Source: Bedellia somnulentella (taxonomy: Eukaryota > Arthropoda > Insecta > Lepidoptera > Bedelliidae). From it: 64,000 nucleotides of DNA. The notes under the pieces are model-generated. The model saw only the letters and a program-made list of their open reading frames with translations, was not told the DNA's origin and made no database searches. Where the stretch lies: assembly GCA_963576735.1 (NCBI GenBank), contig OY755197.1:11358501-11422500 (forward strand), read 5' to 3'. The position numbers and the translations under genes are program-made. This document shows, piece after piece, positions 22,683 through 32,789 of the stretch (its first letter is position 1; each line of letters begins with the position of its first letter).

Positions 22683-22800
22683 CTGGCCACATTAATGTTC
22701 CCGTATTTGGCAGCAAGGTGTAGCGGAGTGAATCCTTTCCTAGTCTCAGCTTCGATTGGTGCGCCGTGGTCGAGCAGTATTGATGCTACTTCTTCTTTGC
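22683..22800 (-). CDS. Ank: Ankyrin exon: repeat 17
   Basis: The exon is 118 bases long (phase 1 in, phase 2 out) and encodes KEEVASILLDHGAPIEAETR followed by KGFTPLHLAAKYGNINVA. TKKGFTPLHLAAKYG is the family hallmark of this repeat. Borders are TTCCAG and GTAACT. Confidence 0.94.
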
Positions 22801-22989
22801 CTGGAATAAATAAATAAATAAATAAAAATGTTTTTATTAAGTAAAACAAGGCTACATAAATTAAAACGTGCTTATGTCGCCATTTAAACTTAAATGTCTG
22901 TGTTTGGAGACATCGATCTAAGAACAATAAAAATTACTATTACAATAAAATAAAATTAACTTACTACAATAAATCAAATTAACTTATAA

Positions 22990-23230
22990 TAATAATTTAT
23001 TAACTAAATAGTTTGTGTGTCTGTCTATGTGTGTGTGAGTGCGTGTGCGTGAGAGTGTTAGTGTGCATGAGTAAATGTTAGGACATGTGACTGTATATAT
23101 ACATATTATAATCAAACCTCTATCATTCTTGGAGTAGAGACTTCACCTCATCATATATTCTATCCTCGAACCACAATAGGAGGAATAGGTAATGACAAAT
23201 TGAAGGATAAATGAATTATAATAAAATTGA
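22990..23230. repeat. GT-rich low-complexity stretch
   Basis: GT/GTGA-rich sequence (GTGTGTCTGTCTATGTGTGT, then GTGCGTGTGCGTGAGAGTGT) next to AT-rich DNA. No coding signal. Confidence 0.65.
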
Positions 23231-23519
23231 CAAAGTACAAGTCGGACTCGTACAACGAGGGTTCCTTCAATTGATATTATAATCAAAGGCTTCATTATCA
23301 TGTAAAATAGTTCGGAGGAAATAATGATGGGTTGTAAAAAAAATATTGTAAATAAGTATGAAGGGAAAGTTTGTATCACAGGTCTCTTGAAATATTTATT
23401 CTACTGAGATGTTTTATCTGTTGCTATTGTTTGTTTTTATTTTCACGGTTTCCTAGATATCGTCTTGAGGTATTGAACCCTAAAAATGCTTACTAATCTT
23501 TCGAAAAAGGGGAAGTACG

Positions 23520-23784
23520 TTAGTCCTATTAATATAATAAAGGCGAAAGTATGGATGTATGGATTTTTGTTACTCTTTCACGTAAAATCTACTGAATGGA
23601 TTTGAATGAAACTTTACCACAATATAGCTTATACATCAGAATAACACATAGGCTATAGCTTATACATCAGAATAACACATAGGCTTCAATTTTTGACGTT
23701 TTATTAAATTAATTTAAAAAACGCCTTAAGCTTTGTCATAAGCAAATTTGACAGTACGAAGTCTGTCGGGTCAGCTAGTTATAA
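23520..23784 (+). mobile_element. Short non-autonomous Helitron
   Basis: The element ends GACAGTACGAAGTCTGTCGG then GTCAGCTAGT, a short hairpin and CTAGT terminus as in Helitrons. Its start resembles the TATAATAAAGG 5' ends seen elsewhere in the window. A 31-base segment with ATAGCTTATACATCAGAATA is tandemly duplicated at about 23625-23685. Confidence 0.6.
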
Positions 23785-23813
23785 TATATATCCGAAAATA
23801 TTAGTTTAACTAA

Positions 23814-24058
23814 CTGTGTAGCGCCGGCTTAGAATAGCGCTACCCCGTTTCTACCGGTGGGTGTGCGTAAGAGGCGACTAACGGTATTGGGGCTTTTAAG
23901 GGATTTTTGGGCGATGCGGATGCGGAGACCCATCACCAACAACCTTTATTATACCATCTTTTCCCCACTCAACTTTCCAAAAGTGGCTGAGGGATTTCTA
24001 ATTCCTTGGCTCTGGCTACCCTTTCTAGGAAATTATAGCCGTGAGTATATGTATGTAT
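23814..24058 (+). mobile_element. SINE-A copy
   Basis: Complete copy with a small GATGCG duplication before GGAGACC. Confidence 0.92.
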
Positions 24059-24509
24059 TAGTTTAAGAAATGGAATGTAGTGTAGTATAGAAGACTTTGT
24101 ATAGACCAGTTTCATTTATTTTTCTTGTTATAAGAGTTCATCAATCATTTAGAATAGTATTAATAATTAGCAATTTAATTATATTTACTATGTAAAAATA
24201 AACCATTTAACATCGATATACAATCGCTATATATGTATATATATACATACATATTCTCACGCCGTTAGTTCCCATTGGGGTCGGCAGAGACTATCCAAAT
24301 GTATATGTATGTATATATATATATAGATACATATACATTTGGATATTGAAAGGAACAAGGTGGTAGAAATAAAGTATCGTTAGTGATGGGTCTCCAACCG
24401 AATTGCCCAAAAAACGCTTAAAAAAACCCCATAGTCTTAAGATTGTGTTTTTTCATTTTAATAAAATTGAATATATAATTATGTAGTAATTGAGTACATT
24501 TATGTATAT

Positions 24510-24756
24510 GGTGTGTACTATCGGTTTAGAATAGCACTACCCCATTTCTTCCGGTGGGTGTACGTAAGAGACGACTAACGGTATGGGGTTTTTAAGGGAT
24601 TTTTGGGCGATGCGGTTGGAGACCCATCACCAACAACCTTTATTTTTAATATCTTTTCCTCACTCTAATTTCCAAAAGTGGCTGAGGAATTTGTAATTTC
24701 TTATCTCTGGCTACCCCTTCTAGGGATTTATAGCCGTGAGTATATGTATGTATGAG
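24510..24756 (+). mobile_element. SINE-A copy abutting an ankyrin splice donor
   Basis: Complete copy whose TATGTATG tail ends 3-4 bases from the GT of the donor (24759-24760) of the exon at 24761-24914. Confidence 0.93.
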
Positions 24757-24760
24757 TTAC

Positions 24761-24914
24761 CTTCCTTGGCGGCGATGTGCAGCGGCTGGTAGCGGTGCGC
24801 GGTGGTGGCGGCCACGTCCGCGCCGTGCGTGCACAGCAGCGCCGCCGCGTCGCCGTGCCCGAGACGAGCGCACACGTGCAGCGCCGTCTGCTCCGAGCGC
24901 CCGCGGGACTCCAA
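24761..24914 (-). CDS. Ank: Ankyrin exon: repeats 15-16
   Basis: The exon is 154 bases long (phase 0 in, phase 1 out). It encodes LESRGRSEQTALHVCARLGH and ends with YQPLHIAAKE. Acceptor GGCAG and donor GTAACT are present. A SINE-A copy ends only 4-5 bases beyond the donor, so most of the intron start is SINE tail. Relics of the 5' part of this exon lie upstream between 25.9 and 26.95 kb. Confidence 0.92.
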
Positions 24915-25944
24915 CTGCCGACACGCCAGTCAGGGTTACTATGTACAGTAGTCTCGCACTTCAATTTAAGAGCTAGGCTCTTGTCTGTAGAGTAGTCGCC
25001 ATTCTTGATACAATAGCGTTTGATATTTATAGTTATGTGGTTGTTCGCGCCAGATTATGAAGCACTTGTTTTCTGGCAGTATGCGCTTAGCTTTAGCATA
25101 TTCTATATATTGAGTCTGTGATCGATTGATTGATTGATGGTAGGATAAAAAACTTGACTTGTCTTGACATTTTTGATGGCGATTTTTTATTGTAATTAAT
25201 TTTGTATAAAGTTTGAGTATTATTGTGATAATAATAGAAAGGGGCAGTTAATATATTTGATTATTTATATAGTGAATCGGTGGAATTGTGGACAATATAA
25301 AAGTGATCTCGGTTAAAACAAAACTTTGATTTGCATTGGGAGCGGTGCACGCGTTGAATCAGAAATCATCTGATGAAGATACTCGTAGAATACGAAAGAA
25401 AGCAAGGAAATATTCACTAGATACGATATCCCTTGGCCAGGGAATCGTATTTCCATCAAAGACGGGATGCATTCAGATCTGATCAAAATAGTGAGAAGCG
25501 AAACCTCTTCAGCAGTTCTAGTAGATCGAAGAGCAACACACAAAGATCAAGTTTTTTTTTTAATGGAAGCAGAGCGTTATACACGAACAGTAGTGTTAAC
25601 GGAGAATGGAGGGTATAAGCTGGACAAAACGAAACACTAATCTTGAAGTATAAGACATCATAATAAAAGAGCACTATTGAGAACTGTTGAAAATAAGAGA
25701 GAGAGAGAATGATAAAGTGGTCTATCATTCTCCCTCTCCTCATCATATGACATGACGAATTCATAAAAAACATAGTGGAAGAAAAAATAGAAGGGAAAAG
25801 AGGAAGAGGAAAACCCAGGATAAGCTACATACAACAAATATAAAGTAGTAGTTATCGATATGATGAGAGATTAGTCATATATAAGTGAGCATCATAAATG
25901 TAGCTTAAAGGACCAATGTAACAAGGAATTTTACGTAAACATCA

Positions 25945-25992
25945 TACCGCCACATGAAAAGCCGTTTGTCCTGAGCGATAGCTCTGCTTAAT
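25945..25992 (-). pseudogene. Relic of ankyrin exon 5' part, more diverged
   Basis: Reads SYRSGQTAFHVA on the minus strand, weakly matching SRGRSEQTALHVC. The flanking AAAGGACCAATGTA text recurs beside the other relics (25909, 26103, 26438), so a larger unit was duplicated. Confidence 0.55.
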
Positions 25993-26118
25993 TGCTATGT
26001 TACTATGAAAACCTATCGCTATAATATAGGTCTAGCTTAACGAATATGGTTAACATATAGCATTGCAGCTCGAAGCTATTTAACTATCCAACTATATGTA
26101 GCTCGAAGGACCAATGTA

Positions 26119-26164
26119 CACGTGCAGAGCCGTCTGATCGGAGTGACCGCGGGACTCGAACTTG
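26119..26164 (-). pseudogene. Relic of ankyrin exon 5' part (copy nearest intact exon of three)
   Basis: The minus strand reads FESRGHSDQTALHV, matching LESRGRSEQTALHV of the intact exon at 24761-24914, with 38 or so of 45 bases identical by eye. It lacks the rest of the exon and the donor, and a LINE-C fragment abuts it. Confidence 0.85.
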
Positions 26165-26400
26165 GTGAAAGAGATATATAGAGCCAATGTGGAAGGTAAT
26201 GTTAGTAGAGGACGACCTCAGAGGACACATTTGGTTCAAATAGAAAATGTGCTCAGGTGTCCGCAGTATGAAGAATAAAAGAGCAAGTATGAAAAGATTG
26301 ATGGATGTAAACAAAGCCATCGTCGATAGTCTCTAGAGTCGATAGTCACTGCCTACCCCAGTGGGAACTAATGGCGTGAGAATATTTATGCATGTATGTT
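26161..26400 (+). mobile_element. LINE-C 3' fragment
   Basis: A 5'-truncated copy starting at LVKEIYRANVEGNVSRGRP and ending in the GGCGTGAG 3' end, with small deletions. It directly abuts a relic of the ankyrin exon at 26119-26160. Confidence 0.78.
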
Positions 26401-26885
26401 ATATTAAACTGAGCATGTAGCACTGTAGACAAGTGGCTCGTAGGACCGATGTAACATTTAGACACGATGTAAATCTCATGAATGTGCTAAGGACTCTTTA
26501 AAAAAAAACTAAAAGTTTATTTTTCAAAATTAAGTTACAAACTAACATTTTTTTAACGTAATATCTTTTTAATTCACTTATTAATCCGTTGCTTTGGAAG
26601 GTGTCCGTAAAGAGAAGAAGCACCAAAGAAACTCTTTGCATTCTTATTTTTTCAACATATGGTTTGTACAATTTACTTTTACCATATTTTTACTTTATCA
26701 AAGATTTTCTATGCGACAAAACCAAACGCTAGTTTGACATAATTAAACTAAATCGTCCATCACAAAAAAGCAATCACATAACGTGAGAAGAGAGTAGTTC
26801 AGCGATGTCATCTGAAGAAGCGGTCCGGTGCTTCAAGAGGCCGAGCACTTTAAAATGAGCAAACGAGGATCACTGTCGATAAGAC

Positions 26886-26945
26886 GTATAGCTATGTAGA
26901 GCAGTCTGCTACAAGCGCTTGCGAGCCTTTAATTGTGCAGGCGAC
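26886..26945 (-). pseudogene. Relic of ankyrin exon 5' part, diverged
   Basis: Reads LKARKRL, a stop, then QTALHS on the minus strand. The DNA TAGAGCAGTCTGCTACAAGC aligns with GCAGCGCCGTCTGCTCCGAG of the intact exon. Confidence 0.6.
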
Positions 26946-27266
26946 GGTATTAGTTAAACTCTAAGGAACGTAATATGTAAATACGATATATAGAACAAGG
27001 CCTGACAGGAACGACCACTCATTTCTAAAAAAGCAGACAGCGGTATATTATAAGTCGCAGTGCTCTGGCCGAGCCGTATTCTTGTTTCTAATAAACACAT
27101 ACAAACATACAATTACGCTCACGCAAAGTGTGCTACTCTGTTAGATTATAGACTTTTTGGTGCTTCTAGCCCTAGTTTCTTAATACTTCTAAATATTTCT
27201 ACGTCCTTCAAAACTATTTTTCTGAAAAAATCTTAAAACCTATTTTCACCCTTTTAAACAACTAAC

Positions 27267-27390
27267 CTTAGCCCCATGTCTAATGAACACCCTGATAAGG
27301 TTTAGCTGGTGCGCCCTGGCAGCCAAATACAACAGTATCTCCCCCCTGCGTCACAGGCCGCAACAACCCCTAGTAGGGCGAGGGCGGCAG
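27267..27390 (-). pseudogene. Relic of ankyrin exon 3' part with donor, second
   Basis: Same breakpoint (GGCGGCAG joined to AAAATTCTTTGTC) as the neighbour at 27551. It lacks about 10 bases around ATARG, so the frame is lost. The intron text TTTGGTCCTTCAAGCC is also shared, so whole units of about 290-305 bases were duplicated. Confidence 0.92.
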
Positions 27391-27550
27391 AAAATTCTTT
27401 GTCACTACTTTTTAGTATTATTTTGGTCCATGAGATTAATTTATAAAAGGCATCAACCTTTTGGTCCTTCAAGCCCTAGTTTCCCACAACTTGTTTTTTA
27501 GCATTTGTTTGATCTTTTTTAATTGTTTTTTTTAAGAACTTTTGAATTAC

Positions 27551-27683
27551 CTTAGCCTAATGTCTAATAAGCACCCTGATGAGGTCTAACTGATGCGCAT
27601 TGGTAGCCAAATGCAGGGTGTTTCCCCCCTCGCGGTAGCTACATCGCAAGCCGCGCCCGCCCCTAGTAGGGCGATCGCGGCAG
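27551..27683 (-). pseudogene. Relic of ankyrin exon 3' part with donor
   Basis: This copy of the 3' two-thirds of the exon at 27857-28056 keeps the donor (TAAGGTAA). It has a one-base deletion after GETP and a stop in the place of HGAK. The upstream exon part and an acceptor are absent; AAAATTCTTTGTCACTA joins at the breakpoint. Confidence 0.93.
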
Positions 27684-27856
27684 AAAATTCTTTGTCACTA
27701 CTTTTTATTACTTTGTAGTATGTTTTTTGTTCTTTGAGATTAGTTTTTAAAAGGCATGAACCTTTTGGTCCTTCAAGCCATAGTTTCTCACAATTATATT
27801 TTTCAGAATCTTTTTTGTCCGATTGTTTTTTGTTTAATCAACCACTTTTGACTTAC

Positions 27857-28056
27857 CTTAGCCCCATGTCGGATCAGCACCCTAATCAAATCCAGCTGAT
27901 GTGCCCTGGCAGCCAAATGCAAGGGTGTCTCCCCCCTTGCCGTGGCTGCGTCACAAGCCGCGCCCGCCCCTAGTAGGGCGAGGGCGGCGGACATACATCC
28001 CATGAAGGCGCATACGTGAAGGGCGGTTAGGCCCGATTCTGTGGTGGCGGATTTGC
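27857..28056 (-). CDS. Ank: Ankyrin exon: repeats 13-14
   Basis: This 200-base exon (phase 1 in, phase 0 out) encodes SATTESGLTALHVCAFMGCM and RGETPLHLAARAHQLDLIRV, ending RHGAK. The borders are TTTCAG and GTAAGT. Its 3' two-thirds and the following intron start are present twice more downstream as broken copies (27551-27683 and 27267-27390). Confidence 0.95.
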
Positions 28057-28454
28057 CTGAAATACAAAAGTTAGAGTTTAATGATTATTAGGGATTCTAA
28101 ATGAACGGTGATAAAAGTTTTTCGACAGCGATATATGAAGGCAGCACAGGTCCAGTCGTTGTTGAGATCTTTAGGGGAGGCCTATGTCCAGAAGTGGGTA
28201 TCCATTGGCTGATCAATATCTAGAAAAAGAAAGTGCAAAATTGCAAAAACTAACCAAAGAACAACAGTATGTGATATTGCTTGTTTAATGAAACAAACAA
28301 ACCGTGTTAAAAGTAGAATAGTACATCTCCCCTAAACTATTTCAAATCAATATATTATTATGTAATCTTAAATTGATTAATTCCGCTGACTGATCACAAG
28401 ATTTAATATATATAAAAAATTTATAATAAGACGGAAATTAAAAACGATACTCAC

Positions 28455-28584
28455 TCGCGCCATATTTAAGCAACAGCTCGACCACTTTAAGCCTGTTCTT
28501 CTTACACGCGATATGTAACGGAGTGAACCCGTTGAGCGCTCGAGCGTTGGCGTCCGCGTTTCTGTCTAGCAGTAGTTTGGCAAC
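28455..28584 (-). CDS. Ank: Ankyrin exon: repeat 12
   Basis: The exon is 130 bases long (phase 0 in, phase 1 out) and encodes [20 protein letters not shown] followed by [20 protein letters not shown]. It is nearly identical to the insect ankyrin consensus. Acceptor TTCCCAG and donor GTGAGT are good. Confidence 0.95.
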
Positions 28585-28616
28585 CTGGGAATATTTTATA
28601 TTTATTATTAGGTTTT

Positions 28617-28832
28617 ATGTTAAGAGGTAGCTAGAGCTTTGGCATAACAAATTCCTTAGTCACTTTTGTAAGTTGTATGGGGATAAGTTGGAAACCAAAG
28701 CTTTTGGTGATAGGCCCAACAGCTTCGCCCATACATCACTTAAGAGCCCCTTACCATACCTTTAGCCGCCTCCTACGAACACCCACGGGTAGAAATGGTG
28801 TAGTGCTATACTAAGACAAAAATACACAGCAA
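28617..28832 (-). mobile_element. SINE-A copy, diverged
   Basis: Reverse copy with AGAGGTAGCTAGAGCTTTGG and ACACCCACGGGTAGAAATGG. It lies 30 bases upstream of ankyrin exon 28455-28584. Confidence 0.82.
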
Positions 28833-28947
28833 TTTATCAATACAGAACGTACTATTGAGATACTATAATGTATGCTCTTTTAATATTTGCAACAATAAAT
28901 TGCTTGGATTTCTAAAGTGCCATAATTTAGGGTTTTTACACGAACTA

Positions 28948-30256
28948 CAGGGTGGGCCAATAATTTTTGCACTTTTAAAACATGAATAGAAATAAAACTA
29001 CAACTGTTATTTTGTTGATTATATTTTTAACGTTTTAAACATTTAATGAAATTTATTTTTTAAAAATGACATCGTCGAGATGTGCACCGTCTCGTCGTTG
29101 GCACTCTAGCAATCGACTACGCAAACTTTGGAAAACTCGCTGACACATGCTGCGGGGGATCGCGGCTATCTCGTCGTGGATGTTTTGTTTTAATTGGGAT
29201 ATATTCGTCGGTTTATTAAGGTAGACTCGACTTTTCAGGTATCCCCATAGGAAAAAATCGCATGGTGTAAGATCCGGGCTTCTCGGAGGCCATGGAATAT
29301 CACCTCTGCGAGAAATCAATTTATTCGGAAACATTTCTTTGACTACCGGTAAAGTCACATTTGACGTGTGGCATGTTGCTCCATCTTGTTGCATCCAGGT
29401 CCTGCTGTTGTATCCTTGAAATTCATGCAACTGCGGCGTCAAAAACTCTCGCAACATCTTAACGTATTCCGCTGAATTCACAGTTACATTATTTCCTTGA
29501 TTATTTTCAAAGAAATACGGACCAATTATGCCCTTTGCTGATATGGCAGCCCATACTGTCGTTTTAGGAGAATGAAGTGGCTTTTGGTGTTTAAGGCGAG
29601 GGTTTTCCCTGCTCCAATATCGACAATTGTGCTTATTCACGTGCCCGTTGATGTGAAAGTGGGCCTCGTCCGTAAACAATACATTCTCCAGGCTAGAGAA
29701 TTGCTCCAGCATTGTGTCAGCCAATAACTTACGTTGAATGTAATCATTTGGTTTCATCTCCTGCACAATTTGAAGCTTATACGGGTGCAGTTTTAGGTCT
29801 AGATGCAAAATCCGCCGTAGACTGGTTCTCGGTAATGCCAGAACCGCCGAACGCTTACGCGTAGATAATTCTGGATTGTCCCGAACGGAAATTTCAACCA
29901 CTCGAATGTTCTCATCGCTTCTTCTTGAACGTGGCCGGCCTATTTGTTTAATATTCGTTGTCGATCCCGTTTGCTCGAACTTCACGACCCAAGATTTGAT
30001 TAAATTCACACTTGGACACTCGTTTACACGGCGTAATCCATATTCAATTCGAAACAGGCGTCGTACAGTAACGTAGGAATCGTTGTTTTTGTAAAATTGT
30101 TTAACACAAAAAGCACGCTGTTGTCCCGTGAAGCGCTCCATCGTGACTAAAATTGCATGTAGCGACGCATAGTTTCCCGCCACCCGCGCACCCCTCCCTC
30201 CAACGGTATTCGAGAAATTTAGTGTTGCTATTTGCAAAAATTATTGGCCCACCCTG
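28948..30256 (-). mobile_element. Full-length DD41D Tc1/mariner-type transposon
   Basis: The element is 1309 bp long. Its ends read CAGGGTGGGCCAATAATTTT inward on both sides (at least 24 matching bases), with a TA target duplication at 28946-28947 and 30257-30258. It contains one open transposase frame on the minus strand. Perfect ends plus an open frame mean a young insertion. It lies in the ankyrin intron, 26 bases from the donor of the exon at 30285. Confidence 0.95.
29053..30141 (-). CDS. DD41D mariner-like transposase
   Basis: This is an intact 362-codon frame starting MERFTGQQRAFCVKQFYKNN. The frame stays open 32 codons upstream, but this Met fits the family's N-terminus. Residues 1-120 form two helix-turn-helix DNA-binding regions (VRRLFRIEYGLRRVNECPS; KQIGRPRSRRSDE with a GRPR motif between them). 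The catalytic triad is FTDEAHF, QQDGATCHTS and SPDLTPCDFFLWGYLK. I count 41 residues between the second and third aspartates, so DD41D, the spacing known for the rosa group of the Tc1/mariner superfamily. It cuts and pastes DNA at TA sites in the nucleus. No stop or frameshift is visible, so it may be active. Confidence 0.93.
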   Translation of the reverse strand: MERFTGQQRAFCVKQFYKNNDSYVTVRRLFRIEYGLRRVNECPSVNLIKSWVVKFEQTGSTTNIKQIGRPRSRRSDENIRVVEISVRDNPELSTRKRSAVLALPRTSLRRILHLDLKLHPYKLQIVQEMKPNDYIQRKLLADTMLEQFSSLENVLFTDEAHFHINGHVNKHNCRYWSRENPRLKHQKPLHSPKTTVWAAISAKGIIGPYFFENNQGNNVTVNSAEYVKMLREFLTPQLHEFQGYNSRTWMQQDGATCHTSNVTLPVVKEMFPNKLISRRGDIPWPPRSPDLTPCDFFLWGYLKSRVYLNKPTNISQLKQNIHDEIAAIPRSMCQRVFQSLRSRLLECQRRDGAHLDDVIFKK

Positions 30257-30284
30257 TATATTAGTCTTGTTACTAACTACTGAC

Positions 30285-30431
30285 CTTAACGTGACCACAA
30301 TGCGCGGCCACGTGTAGCGCAGTGAGGTAGTCCACGGTGACGTCATCGATGGGCGCGCCGGCCGATAGGAGTAACTTGGCCGCCTCCACGTGCTCGCCTT
30401 GCACCGACATGTGCAGGGGGGTTAGGCCGTT
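30285..30431 (-). CDS. Ank: Ankyrin exon: repeats 10-11
   Basis: This 147-base exon (phase 0-0) encodes 49 residues, [20 protein letters not shown] to [19 protein letters not shown]. It is the most conserved part of the chain. The donor (GTCAGT) lies about 26 bases from the end of the DD41D transposon at 28948-30256, which inserted in the following intron. Confidence 0.95.
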
Positions 30432-30584
30432 CTGGAAACGAAACATATGGGTGAGGCAAGAAATGCTTAAAGTCTGTCAGGAAACAAAGCATCTATTACA
30501 TAAGTGTAGAAACTTCCTAACATATGCCTAGAGTCCAAAGACACTAATGTGTCCAAAAAACTAAATGTAGGAATATTATAACAT

Positions 30585-31930
30585 ATGATATCAACAAGCT
30601 TTACTCAGCAGGGATTAGGGGAGATTTGTTGCGTTGGTTTGCATCCTATGTCATGAACAGATCGCAGTCAGTTGTAACAGGTGGGTATAGCTCCGCATGG
30701 ACATATATACCCTCTGGAGTTCCACAAGGTTCATTTCTAGGCCCACTATTGTTCGTGTTATTCATTAATGACGTCGAAAACTGCTTCACTAATTCTAAAA
30801 TAGTTCTTTTTGCAGATGATTTTAAAGTTATGAAAGCTATAAAGAACTTAAATGATTGTAAAGACCTCCAATGTGACCTAGACAGATTTAATGAATATTG
30901 CAAAAGTAACAAACTGGAACTTAATGTAACAAAATGTAAGGTAATGTCCTTCACTCGGAAAAAGCACCCCCTACTAATATCCTATCACATTCAGCAACAT
31001 GACCTAGAAAGGGTTGATTCCATCAGAGATCTCGGAATCACTCAAGATACAAATTTACTATATGACCTACATATTAATAACATTACGTCGAGAGCTTCTA
31101 AATTACTAGGATTTCTTATTAGGACTTGTAAATATTTCAAAAACATTAAAGCCATCAAAGTTCTGTATTGCACCTACATTCGCAGTATACTTGAATATGC
31201 ATCTCAAGTTTGGAACCCACAATACCAAAATTATATAACCCGAATCGAGTCCATCCAAAAGCGTTTCCTTCGGTATCTCGAATACAAAACCAGTATGCAA
31301 GATTCTAATTACTTTGATCGCTGCAAAAGGCACCACCTTCTCCCTTTAGAATATAGACGGAAAATAGCAGATGTTGACTACCTCGCTAAGATAGCTAGAG
31401 CAGAAGTAGACTGTCCCGAGCTTCTCGCCGGTATCAACGTGCCCGCGCGGACCAATTACCGACGAAACAGTTTTTTACTTAGGGCAGCTAGGAGTTTCAA
31501 TGAAATAGTAAAGGAAAAAGATTTGACAATCGATTTATTTAATGTAAGCTCTTCCAATTTGAAAAAAACCATAGCTAATCATTATTTTCAATGTAGTTAG
31601 GATCTGATAACATTATATATTACATATATGTATATATTTCATATATATAAGAAATATTATTTAAATTACCTATAAATTTTATTATTAATCTCATATATAT
31701 TTTTGTTCTACATATGTATATATATTTATATGGACATTATATACTTTCATTATTATATGTACATATATCTATCTACATTTATTTAAGTATATAAACATTA
31801 GTTAACTCTACAAACAAAAAAGGTTTGTTACAAATTGGTGAAAACTAAAGGCTTCGAAATGTATACATTTTATTTAATATTATTATTTTTTGTAAAAGCT
31901 GTTGTTTTCCATAAATAAATAAATAAATAT
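30585..31930 (+). mobile_element. LINE-4: 5'-truncated jockey-like retrotransposon
   Basis: Only the last third of a LINE is present, from within the palm domain to an AT-rich 3' UTR and a TAAA-repeat tail near 31925. It belongs to the same general clade as LINE-1 (shared motifs SGVPQG..LGPLLF and SIRDLG). It lies in the ankyrin intron between exons 32517 and 30431. Confidence 0.85.
30626..31600 (+). pseudogene. LINE-4 reverse transcriptase, C-terminal part
   Basis: The 324-codon open frame has IPSGVPQGSFLGPLLFVLFI, IVLFADDFKVMKAI (FADD in place of YADD), NVTKCKVMSFTRKKHPLLIS, IRSILEYASQVWNPQYQ and RIESIQKRFLRYLEYK. The frame continues upstream without a start codon to about 30585, so the element is truncated rather than a complete gene. 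There is no internal stop, so it is fairly young. Confidence 0.87.
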
Positions 31931-32516
31931 GCTTAAAGATATCGTCCAAAGACATTGCTTTTCTTAAAAAAAACGATGAAGAAGTAATAGAGTTTGTCAA
32001 AGACAGGCAAGAGACAGACAGACAGACAAGGATTTTAGGTTACAATGGAAACCCTAAAACCCAATTTGTATTACGAAATTTACTATCCGCTCTATTTATA
32101 TTTTGAGCTCAAGAACTTAGATGCACGAAAAAGTTTAAGGAGGAAGGTTTTTCCATCTGTAATTTTAAGTCATAAAAACTCTCTTAAGACAGCGCTGTAC
32201 GTACATATTATGTTAAAACCATTAATGATAAATCAAAAACTACATGTTGCATTTTTTGTGAAAATCGATGAATTGTCAGATTGGCTTCTTTATTGGCCTT
32301 CAAACTAATTTTATTTAAAAAAAAGAGAAGAAAATGTTTATTCGCTGCTGCAAATTAAATTAGTACTACGTTAAAAAACATAAAACATGATAAAAGAACA
32401 CAATTAAAAAATATATCTTAAAAATCTTAAAACATACAAAAAAAAACTATAAATTAAAAATTATGCACAGCAACGAATATATATTTCGATATTAAACCTG
32501 CGAGATAGTACATTAC
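31931..32516. other. Unassigned AT-rich intron DNA
   Basis: Follows the LINE-4 tail. The open frame at 32045-32308 has no recognisable domain or protein-like neighbours, and I see nothing supported here. Confidence 0.5.
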
Positions 32517-32641
32517 CTTGGTCTTGCTGGCGATGGGCGCGGCGTGTTTGAGCAGCGCGGCCAGCACGGCCACGTGGCCCGACCGCGCCGCGCAGTGCAG
32601 CGGCGTCAGCCCGTCACGCGTTACCGCCGCGATGGGCGCGC
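32517..32641 (-). CDS. Ank: Ankyrin exon: repeat 9
   Basis: The exon is 125 bases long (phase 1 in, phase 0 out) and encodes [20 protein letters not shown] and a segment ending APIASKTK. The [16 protein letters not shown] signature is typical of this repeat in ankyrins. Borders are TTGCAG and GTAATG. Confidence 0.94.
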
Positions 32642-32717
32642 CTGCAACATATGTTATATGATTAGTACCTACAACTTTTAGATAGAGGAAAGAATAAATA
32701 AAGGAAAGCAAAATTTC

Positions 32718-32789
32718 GACACAGGCGGGAATCGAACCCGCGACCTCGGGTATACGCCCCCGTCGCTCTGCCAATGGAGCTACCGTGTC
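32718..32789 (-). repeat. tRNA-like sequence (SINE head or tRNA pseudogene)
   Basis: Seventy-two bases with seven acceptor-stem pairs (GACACGG with CTGTGTC, one G-T), a D arm GCTC/GAGC and a T arm GCGGGTTCGATTCCCGC. The anticodon arm pairs poorly and U33 is missing, so it is unlikely to be a working tRNA. Similar box B sequences lie at about 35682-35700 and 41323-41395. Confidence 0.6.

Noticed and set aside
24728..24995. Arg-rich open frames on both strands
   Set aside because: Shadows of the GC-rich ankyrin exon 24761-24914.
32718..32789. Functional tRNA gene
   Set aside because: Acceptor and T arms are good, but the anticodon stem pairs poorly and the loop lacks U33, so a tRNA-derived repeat is more likely.
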